This document shows, one piece after another, positions 9,734-18,232 of a stretch of 64,000 bases of DNA; the first letter of the stretch is position 1, and every line of letters starts with the position of its first letter. Source of the stretch: an uncultured Pelagibacteraceae bacterium (GTDB lineage Bacteria > Pseudomonadota > Alphaproteobacteria > Pelagibacterales > Pelagibacteraceae); contig CABZJN010000004.1 in assembly GCA_902526085.1 (NCBI GenBank), forward strand, positions 1 through 64,000. The letters are read 5' to 3'. The position numbers were made by a program, and so were the translations under genes. The notes under the pieces are model-generated. The model was not told the DNA's origin. It was given only the letters and a program-made list of their open reading frames with translations, and searched no databases.

Positions 9734-11518
9734 TTGAAAAAGTATAGAACCCATACTTGTGGAGAGTTGACTAAGCTAAATAAAGAAAATGAAATTTCTT
9801 TGTCCGGCTGGATCAATAAAAAAAGAGACCATGGAAATTTGCTATTTATAGATTTAAGAGATAATTACGGGGTAACTCAATGCGTAATTGACAAAAGTAA
9901 TGAAATTTTCAAGGAGATTGAAAAATTATCCTTAGAAACTGTAATTAAAATATCAGGGGTTGTTGTTGAGAGATCGGTTGAAACAATAAATAAAAATATT
10001 TCTACAGGCGAAATAGAAGTAAAGATAATCAATATAGATATTTTAGGTGAAACCAAGGAATTGCCGATGCCTGTTTTTTCGGATCAAGAATATGCTGAGG
10101 AAATTAGACTTAAATATAGATTCTTGGATTTAAGAAGAAAAAAAATTCATCAAAATATTATACTTAGGTCAAAAGTAATCTCATTTATAAGAAATGAGAT
10201 GCAAAAACTTGGTTTTTTAGAATTTCAAACACCTATATTAACTTCATCCAGCCCAGAAGGAGCAAGAGATTTTCTTGTTCCAAGTAGATTAAATCCTGGA
10301 AAATTTTATGCCTTACCACAAGCACCTCAGCAATTTAAACAACTAATAATGGTTTCAGGTTTTGATAAATATTTTCAAATAGCGCCATGTTTCAGAGATG
10401 AAGATGCAAGGGCAGATAGAAGTCCAGGGGAGTTTTATCAATTAGATGTTGAAATGTCATTTGTTGAGCAAGAAGATGTTTTCGAAGTAATTGAAATTTT
10501 ATTTTTAAAATTATTTAACACGTTTAGTGATAAAAAAATTCTTCATAAAAAATTCCCAAGAATTTCCTATGAAGATGCAATGCTTAAATATGGATCAGAT
10601 AAACCTGATTTAAGAAATCCATTAGAAATTAGAGATCTAACAAATATTTTTGAAAGAGACGATGTAAAATTTGATATTTTCAAGAAATTAGTAAAAAATG
10701 GTTCTATAGTCAGAGCTATAGTTACCGAGAATACAAAGGATAAACCTAGAAGTTTCTTTGATGGAATAGACAAATGGGCAAAAGAACAAGGTTCGTCTGG
10801 TCTTGCTTATTTTACATTAGAAAAAGATGATAAAATTAAAGCTAAAGGACCAGTAGGGAAATTTTTTTCAGAAACTTCACTAATAGAAATTATTAATCAA
10901 ACAAATGCAAATATTGGAGATACCATATTTCTTTCTTGTGGAAAAAAAAATGATGTAGAAAAAATATTAAGTATTGCAAGAAATAAAATAGCTGAAGATT
11001 TAAATTTGATTGATAAAGAAATTTTTTCATTCTGTTGGATCGTTGATTATCCCATGTATGAAACTGATGAAATAACTAAAAAAATAAAATTTAGTCACAA
11101 TCCATTTTCAATGCCTCAAGGTGAAATAAATAAATTAGACTTTTCTAACCCTTTAAAAATAAAAGCTTATCAATATGATATTGTTTGTAATGGGATTGAG
11201 CTATCATCAGGAGCTATAAGAAACCATGTTCCAGAATTAATGTATAAATTATTTGAGATCGCTGGTTATTCGAAAAAAGATGTTAATAGTAAATTTAGTG
11301 GAATGATAAATGCTTTGAGTTATGGGGCACCACCCCATGGAGGAATAGCTCCAGGAATTGATAGAATTGTTATGCTTTTAGCAAATGAAAAAAACATAAG
11401 AGAAGTCACTATGTTTCCAATGAACCAAAATGCACAAGATTTGATGATGAATGCACCATCTGAAATTTCAGATGATCAATTAAAAGAATTAAATTTAACA
11501 ATTAAAAATAAAAAGTAA
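9734..11518 (+). CDS. aspS: Aspartyl-tRNA synthetase, probably non-discriminating (Asp/Asn)
   Basis: Class II synthetase of 594 aa, bacterial type with the GAD insertion domain. It begins with a TTG codon one base after the hda stop; the N-terminal MKKYRTHTCGEL matches family starts, which supports it. Class II motifs include the motif 2 region FRDEDARADRSPGEFYQLD and the motif 3 region PPHGGIAPGIDR. The anticodon-binding domain has RDHG (His33). From the literature, His at this site goes with non-discriminating AspRS enzymes that also make Asp-tRNA(Asn) for GatCAB; E. coli has Leu there. The specificity call is inference. Confidence 0.95.
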   Translation: MKKYRTHTCGELTKLNKENEISLSGWINKKRDHGNLLFIDLRDNYGVTQCVIDKSNEIFKEIEKLSLETVIKISGVVVERSVETINKNISTGEIEVKIINIDILGETKELPMPVFSDQEYAEEIRLKYRFLDLRRKKIHQNIILRSKVISFIRNEMQKLGFLEFQTPILTSSSPEGARDFLVPSRLNPGKFYALPQAPQQFKQLIMVSGFDKYFQIAPCFRDEDARADRSPGEFYQLDVEMSFVEQEDVFEVIEILFLKLFNTFSDKKILHKKFPRISYEDAMLKYGSDKPDLRNPLEIRDLTNIFERDDVKFDIFKKLVKNGSIVRAIVTENTKDKPRSFFDGIDKWAKEQGSSGLAYFTLEKDDKIKAKGPVGKFFSETSLIEIINQTNANIGDTIFLSCGKKNDVEKILSIARNKIAEDLNLIDKEIFSFCWIVDYPMYETDEITKKIKFSHNPFSMPQGEINKLDFSNPLKIKAYQYDIVCNGIELSSGAIRNHVPELMYKLFEIAGYSKKDVNSKFSGMINALSYGAPPHGGIAPGIDRIVMLLANEKNIREVTMFPMNQNAQDLMMNAPSEISDDQLKELNLTIKNKK

Positions 11519-12343
11519 TTATTTCTTCCCTTTAAGATTTATTTTTATATCTGATAAATCTACTAGTTTTTTTTTATAATTACTTCTAACAAAACCTTTA
11601 CTTGTAATATCTTTTACTAATTTTAAGAATTGGGTTTTATCTTCATTATTTTCTTCTGTTACAGTTTCATCAAAGTTTTCAGATCCTCCTATAGAAGGAG
11701 TATGAGCAAGATCTTCTCTATTTAGATATGATATTGCTAACTCTCGAAATATATAATCTAGAATTGATGTTGCACTTAATATTCTATCGTTTCCAAATAC
11801 TTTTCCTGACGGTTCAAATTTAGTATCAACAAAGGCATTTACAAATTCATCCAAAGGAACTCCATATTGCAATCCAAGAGAAATAGCTATAGCAAAATTA
11901 TTCATTGTTGCTTTTACTAACTCACCTTCTTTACTTGTATCAATAAATATTTCCCCTATTTTACCATCTTCGTACTCACCTGTATGTAGATATACCTTAT
12001 GATCTCCAATCGATGCCTTTTGAATATATCCTTTTCTTCTATCTGGCATACTAAATCTTCTACTATTTGTATCTTTGTTATTTTTAGCTAACATTTCCTG
12101 GTTAATCTTTAGACTATTTTTTTGCACAGGTTGAGTACGTTCTTTTTCAACAACATTTATCTTATTTTTTTCAATTTTTTCTAAATTTTTGGTTTTTCTG
12201 TTATCTAGTTTTACATCTAATATTTCAAATTTTCCGTCATCCTTTTTCTCAATATTTTGAATATTTTTCTCATCAATATCATCGAGATAATGACTTACTT
12301 TAAAACTACAAGTGTAGTACGTCTCTACTAAATATTTTGCCAT
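11519..12343 (-). CDS. Orphan NrdJb-like TSCPD-domain protein (C-terminal part of class II ribonucleotide reductase)
   Basis: Residues about 95-215 match the C-terminal region of B12-dependent ribonucleotide reductase Nrd[51 protein letters not shown] and [14 protein letters not shown]. The catalytic barrel is absent and no partner gene is adjacent. The first 95 residues are a separate segment with a conserved-looking start ([21 protein letters not shown]) and a charged linker. The C-terminal CxxC redox pair of full NrdJ is missing; Cys12 is the only cysteine. A clear Shine-Dalgarno (AAGGAAAATAAATG) precedes it. It might assist or regulate a reductase, as NrdJb does in split class II enzymes, but its role is unknown. 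Confidence 0.8.
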   Translation of the reverse strand: MAKYLVETYYTCSFKVSHYLDDIDEKNIQNIEKKDDGKFEILDVKLDNRKTKNLEKIEKNKINVVEKERTQPVQKNSLKINQEMLAKNNKDTNSRRFSMPDRRKGYIQKASIGDHKVYLHTGEYEDGKIGEIFIDTSKEGELVKATMNNFAIAISLGLQYGVPLDEFVNAFVDTKFEPSGKVFGNDRILSATSILDYIFRELAISYLNREDLAHTPSIGGSENFDETVTEENNEDKTQFLKLVKDITSKGFVRSNYKKKLVDLSDIKINLKGKK

Positions 12344-12458
12344 TTATTTTCCTTATTTATTTATAAAATTGAATCTTAAAGATATATTGTATATAGAAAT
12401 TTAAAATTTTAGTCTAATTTAATTTTTACAATTTTAAATTGAAAAAAAATAAACTTTT

Positions 12459-12818
12459 ATGTTGACAGTATTTAAACAAATTTTTACTTGGTGGAATCAA
12501 CAGACTTTTGGAACAAGATTGCAAATATTTTTTTCAGGGAAACTAGTAGGGGAAGATAAAAATGGAAATAAATATTATGAAAGCAAATCAGGAAGAAGAT
12601 GGGTGGTTTATAATGGTGAAGTTGAAGCATCAAAAATACCTAATGAATGGTATTCATGGATGCATTACATGAATAATAAAATAGAAAATGATCATAATCT
12701 AAAAAAATATGATTGGCAGAAAGACCACTTACCCAATCAAACAGGTTCAGAAAATTCTTATCATCCAAAAAAATATAACAATGTTATTAAAAAGAAATAT
12801 AAAAGTTGGAAAAGTTAA
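12459..12818 (+). CDS. NADH:ubiquinone oxidoreductase accessory subunit, NDUFA12 (B17.2) family
   Basis: Small 119 aa protein of the NDUFA12/B17.2 family, an accessory subunit of complex I retained in Alphaproteobacteria and mitochondria. Characteristic segments are GTRLQIFFSGKLVGEDKNGN, YYESKSGRRWVVYNG, EASKIPNEWYSWMHY and WQKDHLPNQTGS. It is followed, with a 38 bp overlap in another frame, by a DUF2155 gene, the neighbour seen in many Alphaproteobacteria. It is probably bound peripherally to the matrix arm on the cytoplasmic side. It is unlinked to the main nuo operon here. Confidence 0.93.
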   Translation: MLTVFKQIFTWWNQQTFGTRLQIFFSGKLVGEDKNGNKYYESKSGRRWVVYNGEVEASKIPNEWYSWMHYMNNKIENDHNLKKYDWQKDHLPNQTGSENSYHPKKYNNVIKKKYKSWKS

Positions 12819-13185
12819 TTTTTTATTAGCAGCAGTTTTAAGTATTATTATTATAGGTAATATAAATGCTGAAAATTTGCCAAATAGCGAAACAACTGCA
12901 GAACTAAGTGTCCTCGATAAAGTAAGTTCAAAAAATACAAATATAAAAATTAGAATTGGAGAAGAATTTTCTTTTCAAAATCTAAATATAAAAGTTTTGA
13001 AATGTTTTAATTCAAAATTTGATGATGACCCAGAAGTTACAGCTTATATGCAGGTAAAAGATACAACAATGAACAATAATGATAGCGTATTTGTTTTTAA
13101 TGATTGGACATTTGCATCTAGTCCATCGATTAGACCATTTGATCACCCAGTTTATGATGTTTGGTTAAAAAAATGTTACAGTTAA
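12781..13185 (+). CDS. DUF2155 exported protein
   Basis: The ORF track opens at 12709, but those residues are the out-of-frame end of the NDUFA12 gene. The ATG at 12781 gives 134 aa with a hydrophobic leader (VNFLLAAVLSIIIIGNINAE). The mature part contains the DUF2155 pattern: IRIGEEFSFQNLNIKVLKC, a variable middle, VFVFNDWTFASSPSI and PFDHPVYDVWLKKC. Two cysteines, one in each conserved block, could form a disulfide in the periplasm. It overlaps NDUFA12 by 38 bp and converges on accC with a 4 bp overlap. Its function is unknown; the pairing with NDUFA12 suggests a role near respiratory complex assembly, which is speculative. Confidence 0.8.
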   Translation: MLLKRNIKVGKVNFLLAAVLSIIIIGNINAENLPNSETTAELSVLDKVSSKNTNIKIRIGEEFSFQNLNIKVLKCFNSKFDDDPEVTAYMQVKDTTMNNNDSVFVFNDWTFASSPSIRPFDHPVYDVWLKKCYS

Positions 13186-14519
13186 ATAACTTTTTCTTTA
13201 TCTAACCAGCTCACATTAAAGTCAGATGTAATAAATTTATTATTATTTAGTAAAACTTTATGCAGTTCTATTGTAGTTGTTATCCCATCGATCACAAACT
13301 CGTCTAAAGACCTTAACATTCTTTGAATTGCCTCTTCTCTATTTCTACCATGTGTTATGACTTTACAAACCATACTGTCATAATATGGTGTGATTTTATA
13401 TCCTTGATAGATAGATCCATCAACTCTTGTTCTAAAACCAGATGGTTGATGACACATACCTATTTTTCCTGGCGAGGGTTGAAAATTTTTGCTTGCATCC
13501 TCAGCATTAATTCTACATTCTATAGCGTGACCTCTTGGGTTTATGTCGCTTTGTTTTAAAGCGGTGTTTCCTGAGAAAGCTATCCATATTTGTTCTTTAA
13601 TTATGTCAATTCCTGTTACCATCTCTGTTACTGGATGTTCAACCTGCACCCTAGTATTCATCTCTAAAAAGTAGAATTTTCCGTCCTCATAAATAAACTC
13701 AACTGTACCAGCTCCTTCATATCCTATTTTACTAACCATGCTAACAGTTTTGTCAAATAGATCCTTTCTAATCGTATCGTCTAAAACAGGGCTAGGAGTC
13801 TCTTCTATAAGTTTTTGATGTCTTCGTTGAACTGAACAATCTCGTTCATGTAAATGAACAGTTCTATTCTTACCTGATAAAACTTGCACCTCAATATGTC
13901 GTGGATTTTGAAAGAATTTTTCAATATAAACCTCATCGTTTCCAAAAAATTTTTTTGCTTCTTGTTTAGCTGTTAAAAAAAGATTTTCAAAATCTTCTAA
14001 CTTTTTAACAATTTTCATTCCTTTTCCACCTCCACCACCAGAGGCCTTTATTAAAACTGGAAAACCTATATTTTTACATATTTTTTTTGCTTCATAGATA
14101 TCTTTAATCCCACCTTCTGAGCCTTCAATTACCGGAAGCCCATATTTCTTTGCTACTTTTTTAGCTTCAATTTTATCTCCCATCATTTTTATTAAATTAG
14201 ATGAAGGGCCTATAAATTTTATATCATTCTCTTCTAATATTTTTGCAAACTCAAAATTTTCTGATAAAAAACCATAACCTGGATGGACAGCTTCAGAACC
14301 TGTCAGTTCAATTGCTGACATAATTGCTGGAATATTTAAATAACTTAGTGCAGGTTGATGAGGACCTATGCAAATACTTTCATCAGCTAATCTAACATGC
14401 ATACTCTCTCTATCCACATCCGAGTGTATAGCTACAGTGGCTATACCCCATTCTTTACAGGCTCTAATAATACGTACAGCTATTTCTCCTCTATTAGCTA
14501 TAAGTATTTTTTTAAACAT
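13182..14519 (-). CDS. accC: Acetyl-CoA carboxylase, biotin carboxylase subunit
   Basis: ATP-grasp enzyme of 445 aa that carboxylates the biotin on AccB, the first half-reaction of fatty acid synthesis. Seen: N-terminal FKKILIANRGEIAVRIIRAC, the glycine-rich ATP loop KASGGGGGKGMKIV, the HLHERDCSVQRRHQK segment and the active-site stretch EMNTRVQVEHPVTE. It lies 4 bp downstream of accB in an aroQ-accB-accC operon, an order known in many bacteria. It converges on the DUF2155 gene with a 4 bp overlap. Confidence 0.97.
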   Translation of the reverse strand: MFKKILIANRGEIAVRIIRACKEWGIATVAIHSDVDRESMHVRLADESICIGPHQPALSYLNIPAIMSAIELTGSEAVHPGYGFLSENFEFAKILEENDIKFIGPSSNLIKMMGDKIEAKKVAKKYGLPVIEGSEGGIKDIYEAKKICKNIGFPVLIKASGGGGGKGMKIVKKLEDFENLFLTAKQEAKKFFGNDEVYIEKFFQNPRHIEVQVLSGKNRTVHLHERDCSVQRRHQKLIEETPSPVLDDTIRKDLFDKTVSMVSKIGYEGAGTVEFIYEDGKFYFLEMNTRVQVEHPVTEMVTGIDIIKEQIWIAFSGNTALKQSDINPRGHAIECRINAEDASKNFQPSPGKIGMCHQPSGFRTRVDGSIYQGYKITPYYDSMVCKVITHGRNREEAIQRMLRSLDEFVIDGITTTIELHKVLLNNNKFITSDFNVSWLDKEKVI

Positions 14520-14523
14520 TAAT

Positions 14524-14946
14524 TTAATCTATAGTTGCAATAGTTTGACCAAACTCAACAGGTTGACCATCTTCAACAGTAATTTCTCTTACAACTCCAT
14601 CTAGTGGGCTGGGCACATGATTCATAGTTTTCATTGCTTCAACAATCATGACAGTATCTCCCTTTTTAATTTTTTGTCCTATCTCAATAAATTTTTTACC
14701 ACCCGGTTCTGGAGCGAGGTAAGCAGTGCCAATTATAGGCGAAGTAATTTTTTTAGAGTTATCAATTGAAATTTCATCTTTTATAATCTTTTTTTCATTT
14801 GTAGGTGCTAAAGTTTCTATATTTTTTGATATTCTAGATTTTGAAACTTTAACCTTAACATCTTTTTCAGTATACTCTATTTCTGTAAGATTAAATTCTT
14901 CTAAGTAATCATTTAACTCTTTAATAATATTTTTATTAATTTTCAT
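14524..14946 (-). CDS. accB: Acetyl-CoA carboxylase biotin carboxyl carrier protein
   Basis: A 140 aa protein with an N-terminal segment (1-66), a linker, and a C-terminal biotinyl domain. The biotinylation site is EAMKTMN with Lys106; the T after MK replaces the M of the E. coli motif, as in other Alphaproteobacteria. The APEPGGKKF thumb region is present. It shuttles carboxyl groups from AccC to the AccAD transferase. It overlaps the end of aroQ by 11 bp and is followed 4 bp later by accC. Confidence 0.96.
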   Translation of the reverse strand: MKINKNIIKELNDYLEEFNLTEIEYTEKDVKVKVSKSRISKNIETLAPTNEKKIIKDEISIDNSKKITSPIIGTAYLAPEPGGKKFIEIGQKIKKGDTVMIVEAMKTMNHVPSPLDGVVREITVEDGQPVEFGQTIATID

Positions 14947-15379
14947 TTGTTAAGATTTCATGCATAGAGTTTATGGCTAAAATATAGCCATTTAATCCTA
15001 ATCCACAAATTATACCAGTAACGACCGCGCTTATAAGCGACTTTTGTCTAAAATCCTCTCTTTTATAAATATTTGATATATGAAGTTCTATAATAGGCTT
15101 TTTAAATATACTTAAAGCATCTCTTATAGCAACTGATGTATGACTGTATCCAGCGGCATTTATTATGATTCCATCGTGTGTGTTACGAGCATCTTGTATA
15201 ATATTTACAATATCTCCTTCAAGATTTGATTGCTTCATTTCTAAATCAATATTCAAATCTTTTGCTCTTCTTAGACAAATTTCCTCTAGATATTTGTAGT
15301 CCTTGCTACCATATTGAGTTTGTTCTCTTTCACCTAATAGATTAAGATTAGGACCATTAATTATTATTAATTTAATCAT
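14936..15379 (-). CDS. aroQ: 3-dehydroquinate dehydratase, type II
   Basis: Third step of the shikimate pathway. The ORF track starts at 15430, but the N-terminal 17 residues (MTTIFILFF..) are not family-like. The ATG at 15379 gives 147 aa starting MIKLIIINGPNLNLLGERE, which is the standard beginning. Other motifs are NAAGYSHTSVAIRDAL (catalytic region) and IELHISN. It heads an aroQ-accB-accC operon. The corrected start leaves only 16 bp to the divergent thiS ATG, so the two promoters must reach into each other's genes. Confidence 0.95.
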   Translation of the reverse strand: MIKLIIINGPNLNLLGEREQTQYGSKDYKYLEEICLRRAKDLNIDLEMKQSNLEGDIVNIIQDARNTHDGIIINAAGYSHTSVAIRDALSIFKKPIIELHISNIYKREDFRQKSLISAVVTGIICGLGLNGYILAINSMHEILTNEN

Positions 15380-15395
15380 TAAAACTTTATAATAT

Positions 15396-15614
15396 ATGAA
15401 TAAAAAAAATAAAATAAAAATAGTAGTCAACGGTAAGCTTTTAACTGTAAATATAAAATTTTCTTTAAAAAATCTTATCGGAAAGTTAAAAACACCGATT
15501 AGTAAAGTAGCAATAGAATTAAATGAAAAAATAGTTGATAAAAAAAAATTAAATAAAATCTATTTAAAAAATAGAGATAAAATCGAAATTGTACATTTTA
15601 TAGGTGGTGGTTAA
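15396..15614 (+). CDS. thiS: Sulfur carrier protein ThiS
   Basis: Ubiquitin-fold protein of 72 aa ending in GGG, giving the C-terminal Gly-Gly that is adenylated and thiocarboxylated to supply sulfur for the thiamin thiazole ring. VNGKLLTVN, VAIELNEKIV and KIEIVHFIGGG match the family. It is directly followed by thiG (TAATG, one base shared). No TPP riboswitch fits in the 16 bp upstream. The activating enzyme ThiF and a glycine oxidase or ThiH are not in the window. Confidence 0.9.
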   Translation: MNKKNKIKIVVNGKLLTVNIKFSLKNLIGKLKTPISKVAIELNEKIVDKKKLNKIYLKNRDKIEIVHFIGGG

Positions 15615-16387
15615 TGAAATCCGATATTTTAAAAATTGCAAATAAGAAATTTAAATCTCGACTTATTGTTGGCACTGGAAAATATAAAAATATGAAAGAG
15701 TGTGCAGCAGCAATTAAAATTTCAGGTGCTGAAATTGTTACAGTTGCAGTAAGAAGAGTAAATATATCAGATAGTTCTAAACCTTTGTTAATGGATTATG
15801 TTGATCCAAAAAAAATAATGTACTTACCAAATACAGCAGGTTGTTTTACTTCAAGTGATGCCCTAAGAACATTAAGACTTGCTAGAGAAATTGGAGGTTG
15901 GAAAATAGTTAAATTAGAAGTTTTAGGAGATAAAAAAAATTTATTTCCAGATATGATTGAAACTCTTAAATCTACAGAAATTTTGACAAAGGAAGGTTTT
16001 AAGGTAATGGTTTACTGTAGCGATGATCCACTTATGTGTAAGAGATTAGAAAATTCTGGAGCTTCGGCTATCATGCCACTGGCTGCTCCAATCGGATCAG
16101 GCCTAGGAATCCAAAATAAAACAAATATTAAAATTTTAAGACATCAAACAAAAGTTCCTTTGATAATTGATGCTGGAATTGGAAAGGCCTCTGACGCTGT
16201 AGAAGCTATGGAAATGGGATGTGATGCAGTATTAATAAATACAGCAATTGCAAAAGCCAAAAACCCTTTTCAAATGGCTGAGTCTATGAAATATGCAGTA
16301 ATATCTGGAAGAAAATCCTTTCTATCTGGAAGCATTAAACCTAGTCTGCAAGGATCACCCTCATCTCCAAAAAAAGGAATTATTTAA
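15614..16387 (+). CDS. thiG: Thiazole synthase
   Basis: TIM-barrel enzyme of 257 aa that joins deoxyxylulose phosphate, dehydroglycine and ThiS thiocarboxylate into the thiazole phosphate of thiamin. The Schiff-base lysine lies in WKIVKLEVLGD (Lys100). The phosphate-binding ends MPLAAPIGSGLGI and IDAGIGKASDAVEAMEMGCD are intact. Translation is coupled to thiS. It converges on the RNase E/G gene with an 8 bp overlap. SAR11 strains are reported to need the pyrimidine moiety (HMP) from outside but to make thiazole, and this gene fits that picture. Confidence 0.96.
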   Translation: MKSDILKIANKKFKSRLIVGTGKYKNMKECAAAIKISGAEIVTVAVRRVNISDSSKPLLMDYVDPKKIMYLPNTAGCFTSSDALRTLRLAREIGGWKIVKLEVLGDKKNLFPDMIETLKSTEILTKEGFKVMVYCSDDPLMCKRLENSGASAIMPLAAPIGSGLGIQNKTNIKILRHQTKVPLIIDAGIGKASDAVEAMEMGCDAVLINTAIAKAKNPFQMAESMKYAVISGRKSFLSGSIKPSLQGSPSSPKKGII

Positions 16388-18149
16388 TTTTTTTAGTTAA
16401 ATTTTTTCTTTTTTTAAATTTTTTTACTTTATAGTTTGATTTTTTTTCTTTTTTTAATTCTTTATTTATACCAATCGTTTCATCCACAATTTTTTGTAAA
16501 GTTTCAATTTTTTCAACCTTCTCTAGTACTTTTGATTGTTTTGATTTAAATTCTATTTTGTAATCTTGCAGGCCTAGCCCTTCATCAAAAGTAAGGTCAA
16601 TCTTAATCTTATTCTTCTTTTTGAAATAGTTTAAATCTTCTGAAAAATAATTTTCTATAAAATTAAGTATTTTTTCATTCAAATTGACTTTTACTATTTT
16701 GGCATTAGTTTCAAATGTCTTAATTTCAATTAATTTTATAACCTTTAAAGCAAAAGTTTCGTTAGTTAATTTAATCGACCATTTAATATTGCTTTCCCTT
16801 AATCTCTGTCTAGACATCTCAAGTAATCCAAAATTACTTATTCTTCCTATTTGAATTCTTGCTCTGTCATTTCTACATCTTTCCTTTAATCTTCTTTCAA
16901 CTTGTTTACGATTATTAAAGCTAAGCATGTCTATAAAATCTATTATTATTAGACCCGATAAGTCTCTAATTTTAATTTGCCTAGCTATCTCCTCGGCTGC
17001 TTCAAGATTAGTATCTAAGGCTGTACTTTCAACATTCTTCTGCTTGATAGATTTACCTGAATTGATATCTATTGATACTAATGCTTCTGTTGGGTTTATT
17101 ACAATATAACCACCAGAGCTAAGCTTTACTTCTGATTTAAAAATTTCAAAAAGTTTTTTTTCAATATTTTCTTTGAAAAAAAGTGGTATTTTTTCTCTAA
17201 ATTTTTTTACTTTTTTTAGTTGTTTGGGCATCATAAGCTTCATATATTTTTTTGTTCTTTGATACCCTTCGTTACCTTCTACTATAATATTCTGAGTTTC
17301 ATCATCATACATGTCTCTTAAACTTCTTTTTATGATATCACTTTCCTGGTGAATTAAAGACGGAGCAATTGAATTTAGAGCATTATCTTTTATTGAGTTC
17401 CAAACTGTAATTAAATTTTTAAGATCACCATCTATCTCATTTTTAGTTTTGTTTGAACCAGCAGTTCTTACAATAATACCCATCTCTTTTGGAATTTCTA
17501 TTTCGTTTAAAATTTTTCTTATTTTCTTTCTATCACCAGGGTTGAATATTTTTCTTGAAATACCACCACCCTTAGCAGTATTGGGCATTAAAACTATATA
17601 TTTTCCTGCGATACTTATAAATGTACTAAGTGCAGCTCCTTTAAAACCCCTTTCATCTTTGAGAACTTGAACCAGTATAACCTGATTTGGTTTAATAACT
17701 TCTTGAATTTTGTATCTTTTTGATGGAAATTTTTTTTGATTATTATTTTTTTCTTTAATTTCATCTTCTAATTTTTCAACGGGATCATTTATTGTTATTT
17801 CATTGTTCCCTTCTAAAATTTTATTTTCATTATTTTCACTTTCTTTGGATAGTTCTTCTCTTACTTTTTCTTCCTCCTCTTTTATTTTTTCCAAATCGCT
17901 GTGTGGAAGTTGATAATAATCAGACTGAATATCATTGAAAGAAAGGAAGCCATGTCTCTCTCTTCCAAAATCAACAAAAGCTGCTTGTAGAGAAGGTTCT
18001 ATTCTACTTACTTTCCCTAAATAAATATTATTTTTTATTAAAGTGTTATTTACACTTTCATATTCATAGTCTTCAATATGATTATCTTTTTTAAGGACGA
18101 CTCTTGTTTCATTTGGATGCGTTGCATCAATGTATAAATTTTTTGACAT
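16380..18149 (-). CDS. rne: Ribonuclease E/G, short form without zinc-link or degradosome tail
   Basis: Endoribonuclease for mRNA decay and rRNA/tRNA processing. The 589 aa protein has an N-terminal S1 domain interrupted by a strongly acidic insertion (about 85-150) and the catalytic DNase I-like domain. Catalytic Asp361 (VSIDINSGKS) and Asp404 (IIIDFIDM) are 43 residues apart, exactly as D303 and D346 in E. coli. After FGLLEMSRQRL the CPxCxG zinc-link is missing; about 14 residues are deleted. There is no long C-terminal scaffold, only a Lys-rich tail. RNase E or RNase G naming is a matter of convention here. Confidence 0.9.
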   Translation of the reverse strand: MSKNLYIDATHPNETRVVLKKDNHIEDYEYESVNNTLIKNNIYLGKVSRIEPSLQAAFVDFGRERHGFLSFNDIQSDYYQLPHSDLEKIKEEEEKVREELSKESENNENKILEGNNEITINDPVEKLEDEIKEKNNNQKKFPSKRYKIQEVIKPNQVILVQVLKDERGFKGAALSTFISIAGKYIVLMPNTAKGGGISRKIFNPGDRKKIRKILNEIEIPKEMGIIVRTAGSNKTKNEIDGDLKNLITVWNSIKDNALNSIAPSLIHQESDIIKRSLRDMYDDETQNIIVEGNEGYQRTKKYMKLMMPKQLKKVKKFREKIPLFFKENIEKKLFEIFKSEVKLSSGGYIVINPTEALVSIDINSGKSIKQKNVESTALDTNLEAAEEIARQIKIRDLSGLIIIDFIDMLSFNNRKQVERRLKERCRNDRARIQIGRISNFGLLEMSRQRLRESNIKWSIKLTNETFALKVIKLIEIKTFETNAKIVKVNLNEKILNFIENYFSEDLNYFKKKNKIKIDLTFDEGLGLQDYKIEFKSKQSKVLEKVEKIETLQKIVDETIGINKELKKEKKSNYKVKKFKKRKNLTKKIK

Positions 18150-18232
18150 AAATTTTGATTATTTTTCATTTGTTTTGTTTTTTAAATTCGGTGCCTTAAC
18201 TTTAACAAATTCGATCAATAATTTAAACTAAA

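Noticed and set aside
12344-12458. RNA gene or regulator in the 115 bp gap between the NrdJb-like gene and NDUFA12
   Set aside because: Pure AT-rich sequence without a tRNA-like or hairpin structure; probably just two divergent promoters.
15380-15395. TPP riboswitch upstream of thiS-thiG
   Set aside because: Only 16 bp separate the aroQ and thiS starts; no riboswitch elements fit.
18150-18232. Possible tRNA or small RNA in the 83 bp between rne and mrcA
   Set aside because: No cloverleaf, T-loop consensus or stable hairpin seen.
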